The translations under genes were made by a program, and so were the position numbers. Below, piece after piece: positions 7,948 through 17,863 of a stretch of DNA of 42,073 bases. Origin of the DNA: JALQTD01 sp965656785 (GTDB lineage: Bacteria; Bacteroidota; Bacteroidia; Flavobacteriales_D; Sanyastnellaceae); assembly GCA_965656785.1 (NCBI GenBank), contig CBFHLY010000025.1:1-42073 (forward strand). Direction: 5' to 3'. Each line of letters opens with the position of its first letter. Position 1 is the first letter of the stretch. The notes beneath the pieces were generated by a model, which had not been told where the DNA came from, made no database searches, and saw only the letters and a program-made list of their open reading frames with translations.

Positions 7948-10655
7948 ATGGGAATGGGCAAATCGATTGGAAAGTTGGGAATGGGGGTCAGCGGGCTTTG
8001 GGTTTGGGCCTTCGCCTTGCTGTTTCCGCTCCAGGCGAAAGCCGGGCACGCGCTCGGCGGGGAGATTTTCTACACGCACCTCGGGAACAACCAGTTTGAA
8101 ATCACCGTCGTTTTCTATCGGGACTGCAACCCACCGAACAACCTCAACGGCAACAACCTCGACCAGAGCATCATGCTGGGCATCTTCGAAGGATCCAGCA
8201 CGTACACACTCATCGACATTCCCCTGACCCAGTCGTCCACCACGCCCGTTCCGACGGTGCTGGAAAACCCGTGCGGGGTGCTGCCGGAAGAACTGTGCAT
8301 GCAGCGATTGGAGTACACGACGGTGCAAACGTTGCCGCCGAGTCCGGTGGGGTACGATTTGGTCTTCCAACGCTGCTGCCGGAACGCGGGCATCTTGAAC
8401 ATCGCGCAATCCGACGACATCGGCATCACCTTGACCACACAGATTCCGCCGAACACCACGAACGCGAACCCGAATTCCAGCCCGCAATTCGTGAACTACC
8501 CGCCTGCAGCCGTCTGCCGGAATTTCGCGTTCATCATGGACCACAGCGCCACGGATTCGGACGCCGACAGCTTGGCGTATTCGTTCTGCACCCCCATCAA
8601 TGGAGGGACGGCGTTTGACCCTGCCCCCACCCCGCAGCCTGCCTTCACCTTCACGGACGTGCCCTACACGGCAGGCTTCACCGCGCTCGACCCCATCACG
8701 GACAACCCGAACTTCGAAATCGACCCCATCACGGGCCAAATCACCGGAACCCCCACGCAGATCGGCCTCTTCGTCATCGGCGTGTGCGTCAGCGAATACC
8801 GGGACGGCGAATTGCTCAGCACGGTCATGCGGGACTTCCAGTTCAACGTGGTGAACTGCGACCCGAACATCATTTCCTCCGTACAGCCCCAAACCGCCGA
8901 CCAATTGTGCGTCGGCGAGACGATGACATTTCAAAACAACAGCGTGAACGGGCAGTTCTTCGAGTGGAATTTTGGGGTACCGGGGACCGTCACCGACGTG
9001 AGCACGGATTACGAGCCGACTTACACGTTCCCGGACACCGGGGTCTACGAGATCACGTTGATCGCCAACCCGGGCTGGCCCTGTGCGGACTCTTCGACGC
9101 AGACCTTTTACGTCTACGAGCCCATCGAGCCGACCATCGTCCTGGACGACTACCTGTGCTCGGAGGAGCTTTCGTATTACGCATTCGATGCGCAAGGAGC
9201 GTTCAATGCCGCGACGGAATTGAATTGGTCCTTTGCAGGGGGATCGCCGAGCAATGCGAACGTGGAATCGCCGTCGTGGATCCATTTCAACAACGCCGAG
9301 TCGTTTGACGTGCTGTTGACGGCGTCGCATTTCGGGTGCACAGCGAGCACGGAGTTCACGTGGGATTCCCCGGTCTGGCCAACCGCATCCATTGAAGACC
9401 AAACCTCGTTCTGCCAAGGATTCACCTTCAGCTTCGCGAACAATTCCGCGAACGCCACGAGCTACGCTTGGGACTTCGGGACGGGCAATCCGCTCGACGT
9501 GAGCAACGGAACGGCCCCCACCTTCACCTACGCGGCCGACGGACTTTATGAAGTGGAGCTCATCGCCTCCGCGGAATACACTTGCCCGGACACGGCTTGG
9601 GCCACGGTGGAGATCTTCCCCCTCATCGACCCGACGTTCCCGCCACTCACCCCGGAGTGCTTTTCGACCAACAACTTCTCGATGCAGGTCATCGCATCGA
9701 ACATTCCGGAAACCACGTACGATTGGAATTTCGGGGGGGCGACCGTTTCGGCGAACGTTTCGGGGGGGCTGTGAACAACCTCGTCTATGCCGAGCCGGGG
9801 ACGTATGACATCACGGTCACCGCTACGGCGAATGGGTGCGATGTGGAGCATACGGAGTCGGTTTGGGTCATCGAGGACCCGACGGTCAACTTCCAGGGTG
9901 GGCCGTTGGCGGGGTGCCCTCCGCATTTGGTGAACTTCACGAACCTGTCCACCACGGAAACCGCTACGACGTACCTGTGGCACTTCGGGGATGGCAGCAC
10001 TTCTCCAGCACCCAATCCGTCGCACGTGTACGAAGTGGCAGGGAACTTTCCGGTAACGCTCGAAATGACCACGGGCGGATTTTGCGCCCAAGAACTCACC
10101 TTCCAAATCCCGGCGTACGTCAACGTCTTCGATCCCCCGAACGCGGGCTTCGACATCGAACCGAATCAAGTGGACATCTTGACGCCCGACGTGACGGTGA
10201 CCAGCTTCGCCGACGCGGATTCGGAGTGTTTCTACTTCTTCGGTGATGGGGGCAGCATGGCGGGCTGTGACGGCGCATACACCTACACCGAAGGGGGGCT
10301 GTTCACCGTGACCCAAACCGTGGTCAATGCCCAAGGCTGCACCTCCACAGCCACAGGTCAAGTCGCTGTCAACGGCACGGTGTTTTACGCTCCGACGGCC
10401 TTCTCACCGAACAACGACGGCATGAACGATGTGTGGTTGCCGTCGGCGTTGGGGGTAACGGCCTACCGGTGTGAGGTCTACAACCGCTGGGGAGAATTGA
10501 TTTGGAGCACGGAAGACGCGGATGAACCGTGGATGGGGCAAGTGCATGGAGGAGCGCATTACGCACCGGATGGATTGTACCATTTTCGGATTTGGTTTGA
10601 AGACCAATTGCGCATGCCCACCGAGCACAAAGGACTCATTCACCTGATTCGTTGA
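7948..10655 (+). pseudogene. Large secreted PKD-repeat protein with T9SS type B sorting domain, frameshifted as read
   Basis: The gene begins with a signal peptide (FALLFPLQAKAGHALGG region). A cysteine-rich N-terminal domain follows, then at least four PKD-like repeats (W-F/D-F-G motifs near residues 340, 507, 590 and 676). The last 90 residues are a gliding-motility-type C-terminal domain (TAFSPNNDGMNDVW, YNRWGELIW, DGLYHFRIWF) typical of T9SS type B cargo. As written, the frame stops at 9772-9774 right after a G7 tract (9762-9768). Adding one G restores a continuous PKD repeat (PGTYDITV) and a 902-codon gene; the span 7948-10655 is 2708 bases, one short of a multiple of three. Another G7 tract is at 9733-9739. 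The cause could be a sequencing error, a real mutation or slippage-based switching. It would be secreted across the outer membrane as an adhesin or surface protein. Confidence 0.85.
9733..9768 (+). repeat. Two G7 homopolymer tracts at the frameshift
   Basis: Runs of seven G at 9733-9739 and 9762-9768 lie 22 bases apart inside one PKD repeat. The second precedes the premature stop at 9772-9774 and needs one added G to restore the frame. Confidence 0.9.
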
Positions 10656-10662
10656 AGTTTGC

Positions 10663-10692
10663 TTGCGAGTCCCGTCGGAAGTTATATCTTCG
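10663..10692 (+). promoter_or_regulatory. Promoter of the DUF3276 gene
   Basis: TTG at 10663-10665 and the -7 box TATCTTCG at 10685-10692 are separated by exactly 19 bases, matching the Bacteroidota layout TTTG-N19-TAnnTTTG. The start codon follows 18 bases later. Confidence 0.6.
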
Positions 10693-10710
10693 CAAGGAAG
10701 CGATAGACAG

Positions 10711-11070
10711 ATGAGCGATTACAACAACAACGACGAGGTTTATTCCGTGCGGGTTCCTGCAGGCAAGCGGACGTATTTTTTCGATGTGAAAGAGACGCGG
10801 GGCAAGGACCTCTACCTCACCATCACCGAGAGCAAGCGACGGGGAGAAGGAGAAGGCTTTTCCAAGCACAAGATTTTCCTCTACCGCGAAGATTTCGAGA
10901 AGTTCGAGGAGGGCTTCGTGGAAGCCGTGGACAAAATTGCAGAGTTGATGGACAGCGGAAATTACCGCGACCCCATCGCTGAGCGCGAAGCAAGCATCGG
11001 CAGCCAAGAAGGAAAGGCACCTGAAGGAGAGGCACCCGCAGATGGTGACGTTTCCTTCGACGACCTCTGA
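10711..11070 (+). CDS. DUF3276 family protein (PUR-alpha-like)
   Basis: This 119-residue cytoplasmic protein belongs to a family largely confined to Bacteroidota and spirochaetes and related to the single-stranded nucleic-acid-binding PUR-alpha fold. The core VYSVRVPAGKRTYFFDVKET followed by LYLTITESKR and FSKHKIFLYREDFEKF is characteristic. The C-terminal 30 residues are acidic, rich in Gly and Ala, and probably disordered. The ATG at 10711 starts the family match; the frame extends upstream without similarity. It is preceded by its own promoter and followed by a separately promoted hydrolase. A nucleic-acid-binding role is inferred from the fold relationship. Confidence 0.88.
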   Translation: MSDYNNNDEVYSVRVPAGKRTYFFDVKETRGKDLYLTITESKRRGEGEGFSKHKIFLYREDFEKFEEGFVEAVDKIAELMDSGNYRDPIAEREASIGSQEGKAPEGEAPADGDVSFDDL

Positions 11071-11102
11071 CGCACAGCGCGTTCCATGGTTGAAAACTCG
11101 GC

Positions 11103-11133
11103 TTCGTTTCGGAGTTAGAGGAACCTATCTTTG
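11103..11133 (+). promoter_or_regulatory. Promoter of the UPF0173 hydrolase gene
   Basis: TTCG at 11103-11106, a 19-base spacer and TATCTTTG at 11126-11133 fit the Bacteroidota promoter layout. The start codon follows 16 bases after the -7 box. Confidence 0.6.
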
Positions 11134-11149
11134 AGGGGAAACGCACACC

Positions 11150-11845
11150 ATGGAAATCACTTTTCTGGGACATGCGGGAGTGGCCTTGAAAACTGCAGGG
11201 CATCGCATCCTCATTGATCCGTTCATTACGCACCACCCGGGGGCTCAGGCCGCAGGATTGCGGGTGGACGAATGGGAGTTGGATGAATTGCTCTTGACCC
11301 ACGGCCACGAGGACCACGTTGCGGATGCACCAGCGTTTGCAAGCCGACCCGGTGTGGTCAGCATCGCGAATTACGAAGTGGCGATGTGGCTCAAGGCGCA
11401 AGGAGCCAACGAAGTCATTCCCATGAATCACGGGGGCGTGCTGCAACGACCGTATGGCTCCGTGCGCATGGTGAATGCGGTGCATTCTTCCACCTTACCG
11501 GATGGAACGCCCGGAGGGAATCCGGCAGGTTTCATCATGGAATCGGAAGGGAAGCGGATTTACCACGCGGGAGACACCGCGTTGCACCTGGACATGGAAC
11601 TGATCGGGAGGCATTGGAAACCCGATTTGGCTTTGCTTCCCATCGGAGATTGCTTCACCATGGGACCGGAAGATGCGCTCCTCGCCGCGGACATGATCCA
11701 ATGCGATCGCATCTTGGGCATCCACGTCGACACCTTCCCTCCCATCGCGTTGAGCGATGACCGAAAAGCCCGCGCGGTGGCAGCTTTTGCCGAAGCGGGC
11801 AAAACCCTGATCCTGCCGAGCATCGGCGAAACCTTTACCGTTTGA
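11150..11845 (+). CDS. UPF0173 family metal-dependent hydrolase (metallo-beta-lactamase fold)
   Basis: The 231-residue protein begins MEITFLGHAGVAL and carries the metallo-beta-lactamase metal motif HGHEDHVAD (H-x-H-x-D-H). More metal ligands follow in AVHSS and YHAGDTAL, and a final His lies in GIHVDTFPP. This order matches the UPF0173/YtkL group of UlaG-like hydrolases, which are cytosolic and have no firmly assigned substrate. It has its own promoter and lies 21 bases upstream of parA, so partial co-transcription with the chromosome segregation genes is possible. Confidence 0.9.
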   Translation: MEITFLGHAGVALKTAGHRILIDPFITHHPGAQAAGLRVDEWELDELLLTHGHEDHVADAPAFASRPGVVSIANYEVAMWLKAQGANEVIPMNHGGVLQRPYGSVRMVNAVHSSTLPDGTPGGNPAGFIMESEGKRIYHAGDTALHLDMELIGRHWKPDLALLPIGDCFTMGPEDALLAADMIQCDRILGIHVDTFPPIALSDDRKARAVAAFAEAGKTLILPSIGETFTV

Positions 11846-11866
11846 TCCTTCGCCAACCGAATTGAC

Positions 11867-12679
<813 letters not shown>

Positions 12680-12681
12680 CG

Positions 12682-13593
12682 ATGGCAAAAAAGGAAGCAC
12701 TTGGACGGGGCCTCGGTGCCTTGTTGAACAACTCGGGCGAAGCGCCGCGGAAACGGCCTGCATTCCCTCCCAAATCGGGAGCCGATGAACCGGAAGTCGT
12801 GGGCAACATGGCGGGAAGCATCGCCTTGATTCCCATCGCGGATATCGAAGCCAATCCCGATCAGCCCCGACGCGAGTTCGATATAGACCGCCTCAACGAA
12901 TTGGCCGACAGCATCCGGGAATTGGGCATCATTCAGCCCGTCACGGTGCACAAGGTGCGCGCCAACAAGTACCAAATCATCTCCGGTGAGCGGCGCTTTC
13001 GGGCTTCGCAACTCGCGGGGTTGAACGCCGTGCCCGCCTACATCCGAGAAGCGGACGACCAAACGATCCTCGAAATGGCGCTCGTGGAGAACATCCAGCG
13101 CGAAGACTTGCACGCCATCGAAGTGGCCATGTCCTTGCAGCGCCTGATCCAGGAGTGCCAGTTGACCCATGAAAAACTGGGGGAACGCATCGGAAAACCC
13201 CGGGCCACCATCACCCACTACATCGGGCTTCTCAACCTGCCAGAAGTCATCCAACTCGCGGTGGCCAGCAAGGAAATTTCGTTCGGTCACGCGAAGGCAC
13301 TCAACATTCCCGACAAGGCATGGCAACTGGAAGTGTTCCGGCGCATCCTTGCTGAAAAGCTCAGCGTCCGCCAAACCGAAGCATTGGCCAAACAAGGCCC
13401 CGCCCAACCCGGAACCCGCCCCTCGAAGAAGGCGTTGCTGAGCTTCGACGAGCAAAAAGTCGATGCCGACTTGCAGAAGCGGTTTGGGAAGTTAGCAGCG
13501 TTGAAATCCAAGGGGAACGGAGCGGGGAAGATTGAGATTTCATACCGGAACGCGGAGGATTTGGATCGCATTTTGCAATTGATGGACCTGTGA
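12682..13593 (+). CDS. parB: Chromosome partitioning protein ParB/Spo0J
   Basis: The 303-residue DNA-binding CTPase begins with the family hallmark GRGLGALL (residues 8-15). The ParB/sulfiredoxin-like nuclease domain follows, with PDQPRREFD and the CTP-binding stretch SGERRFRASQLAG. Next come the helix-turn-helix around LGERIGKPRATITHYIGLL and a C-terminal dimerisation region with GKIEISYRNAEDLDRIL. It binds parS sites near the origin and works with ParA in the same operon. Its stop overlaps the GTG start of the DUF5683 gene (GTGA). Confidence 0.95.
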   Translation: MAKKEALGRGLGALLNNSGEAPRKRPAFPPKSGADEPEVVGNMAGSIALIPIADIEANPDQPRREFDIDRLNELADSIRELGIIQPVTVHKVRANKYQIISGERRFRASQLAGLNAVPAYIREADDQTILEMALVENIQREDLHAIEVAMSLQRLIQECQLTHEKLGERIGKPRATITHYIGLLNLPEVIQLAVASKEISFGHAKALNIPDKAWQLEVFRRILAEKLSVRQTEALAKQGPAQPGTRPSKKALLSFDEQKVDADLQKRFGKLAALKSKGNGAGKIEISYRNAEDLDRILQLMDL

Positions 13594-14162
13594 GGCATGC
13601 GGTCGCTTGCGGCCTGTTGCTCGGGGCTGCGCTTATGGGGCACGCCCAAACCGACTCGATTGCCGACGTGCGAGCCGAGCGCGACCAGCGCATCCACCGG
13701 ACGACGCTGGCCGGTGCGGTGGTTCCCGGGGCGGGTCAGTTGCTGAACGGCAAGTACTGGAAGGCGCCGATTGTTTGGGGCGGGGTGTGGTGGACCGTTT
13801 CGAGCATCCAGTTCAATGCGCGTGAGTTTGCGACGTTTCGGGATGCGCTGGTTTGGGAGACGGACGACGATCCCACGACCGTGAACGCAACGGGGTTCAC
13901 TCCCGTGGAACTGAACGATCGGGCGCTGTTTTACCGCAGGCAGCGGGATGTGAGCGTGTTGGCCCTGCTCGCTGTGCATGCGCTGTCCATCTTGGATGCG
14001 AACGTGGACGCGCATTTGATGGAATTTGACGTCAGCGATAACCTGAAGGCGGCTTGGGACGTAGACGTGGTGCCGACGGGAGAAGCGGTTTGGGGGATTG
14101 CGTTGCGTTGGGATTTGGCCAAAAATCCTCATTCTGCTTCCGAAGTCAGTGCTACTTGGTGA
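13590..14162 (+). CDS. DUF5683 domain protein (exported, membrane-associated)
   Basis: This 190-residue protein starts at a GTG that overlaps the parB stop. A short signal peptide ends at GHAQ. The core AGAVVPGAGQLLNGKYWKAP, followed by a hydrophobic stretch (VWGGVWWTVSS) and another near LALLAVHALSILDANVDAHL, is the recognised DUF5683 pattern, which usually follows parB in Bacteroidota. Molecular role unknown. The D-x-N-V-D-A-H-L segment is strongly conserved in the family from memory. In many relatives dapB comes next; here lepB does. Confidence 0.82.
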   Translation: MRHAVACGLLLGAALMGHAQTDSIADVRAERDQRIHRTTLAGAVVPGAGQLLNGKYWKAPIVWGGVWWTVSSIQFNAREFATFRDALVWETDDDPTTVNATGFTPVELNDRALFYRRQRDVSVLALLAVHALSILDANVDAHLMEFDVSDNLKAAWDVDVVPTGEAVWGIALRWDLAKNPHSASEVSATW

Positions 14163-14199
14163 AAATGCCGCATTTTTGACCCTCATCGAACGAATACAC

Positions 14200-15798
14200 A
14201 TGCTCGCTTTGCTTCCTTGGTTGCTCCTGGCCCTGCTGCTGCTCGAACAACTCATCGTCCTGCCCTCCTTGTTGAAACGCGCCGGCATGGCGAGCTGGAA
14301 AGGCGCCATCCCCGGATTGCACCTCCTGGCCTTCCTGCAACTCATCGGCCGGCCGTGGTACTGGATTTTCCCCCTGCTCGTGCCCGGAGTCAACGTGCTC
14401 ATGCTGGCCATTATGCAGGTGGAACTGGGCATCGTTTTCGGACGGAGGTCATCGGCTGAGCAATGGGTGATGGGGGCGTTGCCGTGGTACGGCATGGTGG
14501 ACTTGACGCGCAAGGATGAGGCGTACGTGGGGCCGCGCAATTGGTCGCGTACCCGCAAATCGGCGGGGCGGGAATGGAGCGAGAGCATCCTCTGGGCAGT
14601 CGTGGTGGCGACCATCGTCAGAACCTTCGTTTTCGAGGCGTTTAAAATCCCCACGGGATCGATGGAAGGCAGCATGCTCGTGGGCGACTACCTCTACGTT
14701 TCGAAAACCGCGTATGGACCGAAGGTACCCATGACGCCCATGACGGTGCCGTTCATGCACAACGTGCTGCCTGGTGGCATGACGCCGAGTTACACTTCCT
14801 GGTTCTCCCTCCCTTATTTCCGACTTCCCGGACTCCGTGACGTTGAGCGTTACGATGCCGTCGTGTTCAACTTCCCGCACGGCGACACCATCGTCGTCCA
14901 TCCGGATCTCGCAGGACACGATTACTACGCCCTCCTGCGCCAGCAGGCCATTCAAGCGGCCGACCGCAGCGTGGACAAATACCTCTCCGACCCCGCGAAA
15001 TACGACGAAATCGGGCGAAAGCAACTGGCGCGAGAACACGGCTTGCGAGCCCGTCCCTTGGATAAAATGGAGCACTACGTAAAGCGGTGCGTCGGCTTGC
15101 CCGGTGAAACCGTTAGCGTCGTAGAGGCGCAGTTGCACATTGATGGAGAGCCGGTGGAGAATCCGGCGGGGTTGCAACTGGACTACGAGGTGACGTTTGT
15201 GAATGGACTGGCCGCGAAGCGGGCCTTTGAGGAATTGGAATTGACGAACATCGATTTGGCAGGACAACCCCGGGCCGACGGCGAACACGTTGTGGCGCCG
15301 CTCGCCTTGACGGAAGCTGAAGTGCAGCAATTGCGGAACAGCGCCATGGTGGTGGAAGTGGAACGCGTGTCCCACGCGGAATACCGGGGACGGTTGGCGA
15401 TGTTCCCGAACGTTTCTTCGCCGGAATTTGACTCCTGGGATCCGGACAACTTCGGTCCGATCACCATTCCCCGAAAGGGCATGACGGTGACCTTAAACCG
15501 CCGGAACCGCGAGGTATACCGCCGCGTGATTTCGGTGTATGAAGGGCACGATTTGGTGGAGCAAGGCGATTTGGTCACCATCGACGGTGAGCCCGCCACC
15601 TCTTACACCTTCGAGCAGAACTATTATTGGATGATGGGCGACAACCGGCACCACTCAGCGGATTCGCGGATGTGGGGATTTGTGCCGGAAACGCACATCG
15701 TGGGCCGCGCTTCGTTCATTTGGTTTTCGAAAATGAACCAAGGCCAGCACGGGCGCAGCGGGGTGCGTACGGAACGCATCTTCAGCAAGGTGAAGTGA
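14200..15798 (+). CDS. lepB: Signal peptidase I
   Basis: The 532-residue inner-membrane protease removes signal peptides from exported proteins. Hydrophobic segments fill the first 75 residues, with a further one before the active site (ESILWAVVVATIVRTFVFEAF). The catalytic Ser is S154 in PTGSMEGSM and the general base is K295 in VKRCVGLPGE; the box MMGDNRHHSADSR follows near residue 485. The Ser-Lys distance of 141 residues, against 55 in the E. coli enzyme, reflects a large insert of the kind seen in Bacteroidota LepB. The ATG at 14200 gives a hydrophobic N-terminus. Its stop overlaps the WbqC gene start (TGATG). Confidence 0.94.
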   Translation: MLALLPWLLLALLLLEQLIVLPSLLKRAGMASWKGAIPGLHLLAFLQLIGRPWYWIFPLLVPGVNVLMLAIMQVELGIVFGRRSSAEQWVMGALPWYGMVDLTRKDEAYVGPRNWSRTRKSAGREWSESILWAVVVATIVRTFVFEAFKIPTGSMEGSMLVGDYLYVSKTAYGPKVPMTPMTVPFMHNVLPGGMTPSYTSWFSLPYFRLPGLRDVERYDAVVFNFPHGDTIVVHPDLAGHDYYALLRQQAIQAADRSVDKYLSDPAKYDEIGRKQLAREHGLRARPLDKMEHYVKRCVGLPGETVSVVEAQLHIDGEPVENPAGLQLDYEVTFVNGLAAKRAFEELELTNIDLAGQPRADGEHVVAPLALTEAEVQQLRNSAMVVEVERVSHAEYRGRLAMFPNVSSPEFDSWDPDNFGPITIPRKGMTVTLNRRNREVYRRVISVYEGHDLVEQGDLVTIDGEPATSYTFEQNYYWMMGDNRHHSADSRMWGFVPETHIVGRASFIWFSKMNQGQHGRSGVRTERIFSKVK

Positions 15799-16415
15799 TG
15801 GGCGTTCTGCCCATCGCGCCATTTCCGCCGCTGCATTGGTGGCTGCTCGCTGCTGAAGGAGCGGTGGTGGATGGCGGCGAGCGGTTCGTCAAGCAATCGG
15901 AACGAACGCGGCTGCGGCTTTCGGGAGCGCGCGGTGCGGTGACCATGCCTTGGGACGTGGTGCACGCAAGCGAAACCACGCCGATGATCGAGGTGCGGCT
16001 TTCCGATCACACGCCCGCGCGCGTGCGGTGGCGGACGCTCTGCACGAATTACGGGTCGAGCCCGTTCTTTGAACACATCGCACCGGAACTCGAACCGATG
16101 TTCCTGAACCCGCCAGAACGGCTCGTCGATTTTGCCCAGCAAAGTTGGGAATGGGTGGCGGAATGGACGGGATGGAGGATGCCGCCGTTGGCCGAAGCCG
16201 TCGAATGGGATGCGCAGCGCGCTGCCGAGGGGCGGGACTTGCGGGAACGTCGCGCGCTGAAAGGAGCGGGTTGGCGCTTCGAGGCTTACCCGCAGGTGTT
16301 CACGCCCGAATGCGGGTTCATCGAACGGTGCAGCGTGCTCGACGCGTTGATGCACTTGGGGCCAGAACTCGGAGCGCGCTTAGGGGAACTCGTCGCTCGG
16401 ACGTCAGGCGAGTAA
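15798..16415 (+). CDS. WbqC family protein
   Basis: The 205-residue protein resembles the WbqC-like family, whose members are found in polysaccharide loci or, in Bacteroidota, next to lepB. It starts PIAPFPPLHWWLL and has the central FVKQSERTRLRL and TLCTNYGSSPFFEHI stretches. The C-terminus has AYPQVFTPECGFIERCSVLDALMHLG, where YPQ-F-x-GF-x-x-x-SVLDLL is the family hallmark. Biochemical function is not established. It is translationally coupled to lepB and overlaps the convergent toxin-like gene by 12 bases. Confidence 0.83.
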   Translation: MGVLPIAPFPPLHWWLLAAEGAVVDGGERFVKQSERTRLRLSGARGAVTMPWDVVHASETTPMIEVRLSDHTPARVRWRTLCTNYGSSPFFEHIAPELEPMFLNPPERLVDFAQQSWEWVAEWTGWRMPPLAEAVEWDAQRAAEGRDLRERRALKGAGWRFEAYPQVFTPECGFIERCSVLDALMHLGPELGARLGELVARTSGE

Positions 16416-16694
16416 AGGCACGTCGAGGAAGCAGTCGAGCACCGTGATGCGCTCGATTTGGACCAAGAAGTAAATCCGGTACTCGAGAACCTGTGCGCTC
16501 CGGACGTCCCCAGGCATTCCCTTGAACTGGGCCTTGCGCGTGCCCACTTGCGGACTCAATGCGAGCTCCTGCAGCCGGTTCAACACCGCCCGCCGGGCGT
16601 TCTCCGCACCGATGAGGCTCGTCGCTTGGGCCGCCTCAATGACCTCCTTGAACGCCTCAACGGCTCGTGGAGCAATTGCAATCTCGTACGCCAT
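16404..16694 (-). CDS. RelE/ParE-family toxin-like protein, no antitoxin seen
   Basis: The 96-residue protein has the type II toxin fold signature: an N-terminal strand (YEIAIAPRAVEAF), two helices containing NARRAVLNRLQELALSP, and a C-terminal sheet (VLEYRIYFLVQIERITVLDCFLD) typical of RelE/ParE. RelE proteins cleave ribosome-bound mRNA and ParE proteins poison gyrase; which applies is unclear. The ATG at 16694 lies five bases from a -7 box. No antitoxin gene lies on either side: upstream is the divergent gcvT and downstream the convergent WbqC gene. It may be an orphan, regulated by a distant antitoxin, or a domesticated protein. Confidence 0.7.
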   Translation of the reverse strand: MAYEIAIAPRAVEAFKEVIEAAQATSLIGAENARRAVLNRLQELALSPQVGTRKAQFKGMPGDVRSAQVLEYRIYFLVQIERITVLDCFLDVPLLA

Positions 16695-16699
16695 GACGA

Positions 16700-16707
16700 C
16701 GAAGGTA
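16700..16707 (-). promoter_or_regulatory. -7 promoter box for the toxin-like gene
   Basis: The minus strand reads TACCTTCG, five bases from the ATG at 16694, which predicts a leaderless mRNA. It lies only 21 bases from the divergent gcvT box. Confidence 0.5.
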
Positions 16708-16728
16708 CACTTTCCATCCGGCTCATCG

Positions 16729-16736
16729 TACTTTCG
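16729..16736 (+). promoter_or_regulatory. -7 promoter box for gcvT
   Basis: TACTTTCG fits TAnnTTCG, 20 bases before the gcvT ATG. No convincing -33 element at the right distance. Confidence 0.4.
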
Positions 16737-16756
16737 TGCCCTCAAAGGCCCCTTCC

Positions 16757-17845
16757 ATGGAAACGACTGAACTGAAAAGCACGCCCCTGCTCGCTGAACA
16801 CCAAGCGCTCGGTGCGAAAATGGTCCCGTTTGCCGGCTACCACATGCCCGTGAGCTACGCGGGATTGACCGAAGAGCACCACAGCGTGCGCAACCGCGTC
16901 GGCATGTTCGACGTGTCGCACATGGGCGAATTCATGGTGAAGGGCCCTGAGGCGTTGGACCTCATCCAGTGGATCACCACGAACGACGCTTCGAAGTTGG
17001 TCGATGGCCAGGTGCAGTACAGCTGCATGCCGAATGGCGAAGGGGGCATTGTGGACGACTTGCTCGTCTACCGATTCAACGCCGAGTCCTTCATGCTCGT
17101 GGTGAACGCCTCGAATTTGGAGAAGGATTGGAATTGGATTCAAGGCCAAAACCGCTTCGACGCCACCCTCGAGGACCGCTCCGAAGCCTTCGCACTCATC
17201 GCCGTCCAAGGCCCCGAGGCCACGGCCGCCGTGGCGCCGCACTTCCAAGGGGCAGCCGCCCCCGGCGACTTGAAGTACTACACCTTCACGGAAGGCACCT
17301 TCGCCGGCGTGCCCACCATCCTGTCCGCGACGGGCTACACGGGCGCGGGCGGCTTCGAATTGTACCTCCCGGCTGAACAAGCTTCCACAGTTTGGAAGGC
17401 GTTGCTTGAAGGCGGCGTCACCCCGTGCGGCCTGGGCGCCCGCGATACGTTGCGCCTCGAAGCGGGATTCTGCCTGTACGGCAACGACATCGACGACTCC
17501 ACCTCGCCCATTGCGGCCGGGCTCGGCTGGATCACGAAGTTCACCAAGGACTTCGTGGACCGCGACCGCTTCGAAGCGGAAAAGGCGAACGGATCGACCT
17601 CGGTGCTTCGCGGACTCGTCATCACCGAGCGCGGCATTCCGCGCCAAGGGTACGACGTGGAGGACGCGAACGGCCAAGTCATCGGCCGGGTGACAAGTGG
17701 CACGATGAGCCCGACGCTGGGGCATGCGATTGGTTTGGCCTACCTTGCGGCCGAAAACGCCCAACTTGGAGGAACGGTGTTCGTGCGCATACGGAATAAA
17801 GCCCTGCCCGCACAGGTCGTTCGCCCGGGATTCTTGCCCCGTTAA
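16757..17845 (+). CDS. gcvT: Glycine cleavage system T protein (aminomethyltransferase)
   Basis: The 362-residue enzyme transfers the methylene group from aminomethylated GcvH to tetrahydrofolate, releasing ammonia. The N-terminus (TPLLAEHQALGAKMVPFAGYHMPVSY), FDVSHMGEF and the folate-binding D-x-x-x-Y region (GIVDDLLVYRF) are present. GYTGAGGFELYLP, GLGARDTLRLEAGFCLYG and the C-terminal GTMSPTLGHAIGLAY follow. Length and order agree with bacterial GcvT rather than DMGDH-type relatives. The other glycine-cleavage genes are not in the window. comB follows after 18 bases. Confidence 0.95.
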   Translation: METTELKSTPLLAEHQALGAKMVPFAGYHMPVSYAGLTEEHHSVRNRVGMFDVSHMGEFMVKGPEALDLIQWITTNDASKLVDGQVQYSCMPNGEGGIVDDLLVYRFNAESFMLVVNASNLEKDWNWIQGQNRFDATLEDRSEAFALIAVQGPEATAAVAPHFQGAAAPGDLKYYTFTEGTFAGVPTILSATGYTGAGGFELYLPAEQASTVWKALLEGGVTPCGLGARDTLRLEAGFCLYGNDIDDSTSPIAAGLGWITKFTKDFVDRDRFEAEKANGSTSVLRGLVITERGIPRQGYDVEDANGQVIGRVTSGTMSPTLGHAIGLAYLAAENAQLGGTVFVRIRNKALPAQVVRPGFLPR

Positions 17846-17863
17846 GTTGGAAGCCGCCAGCCC

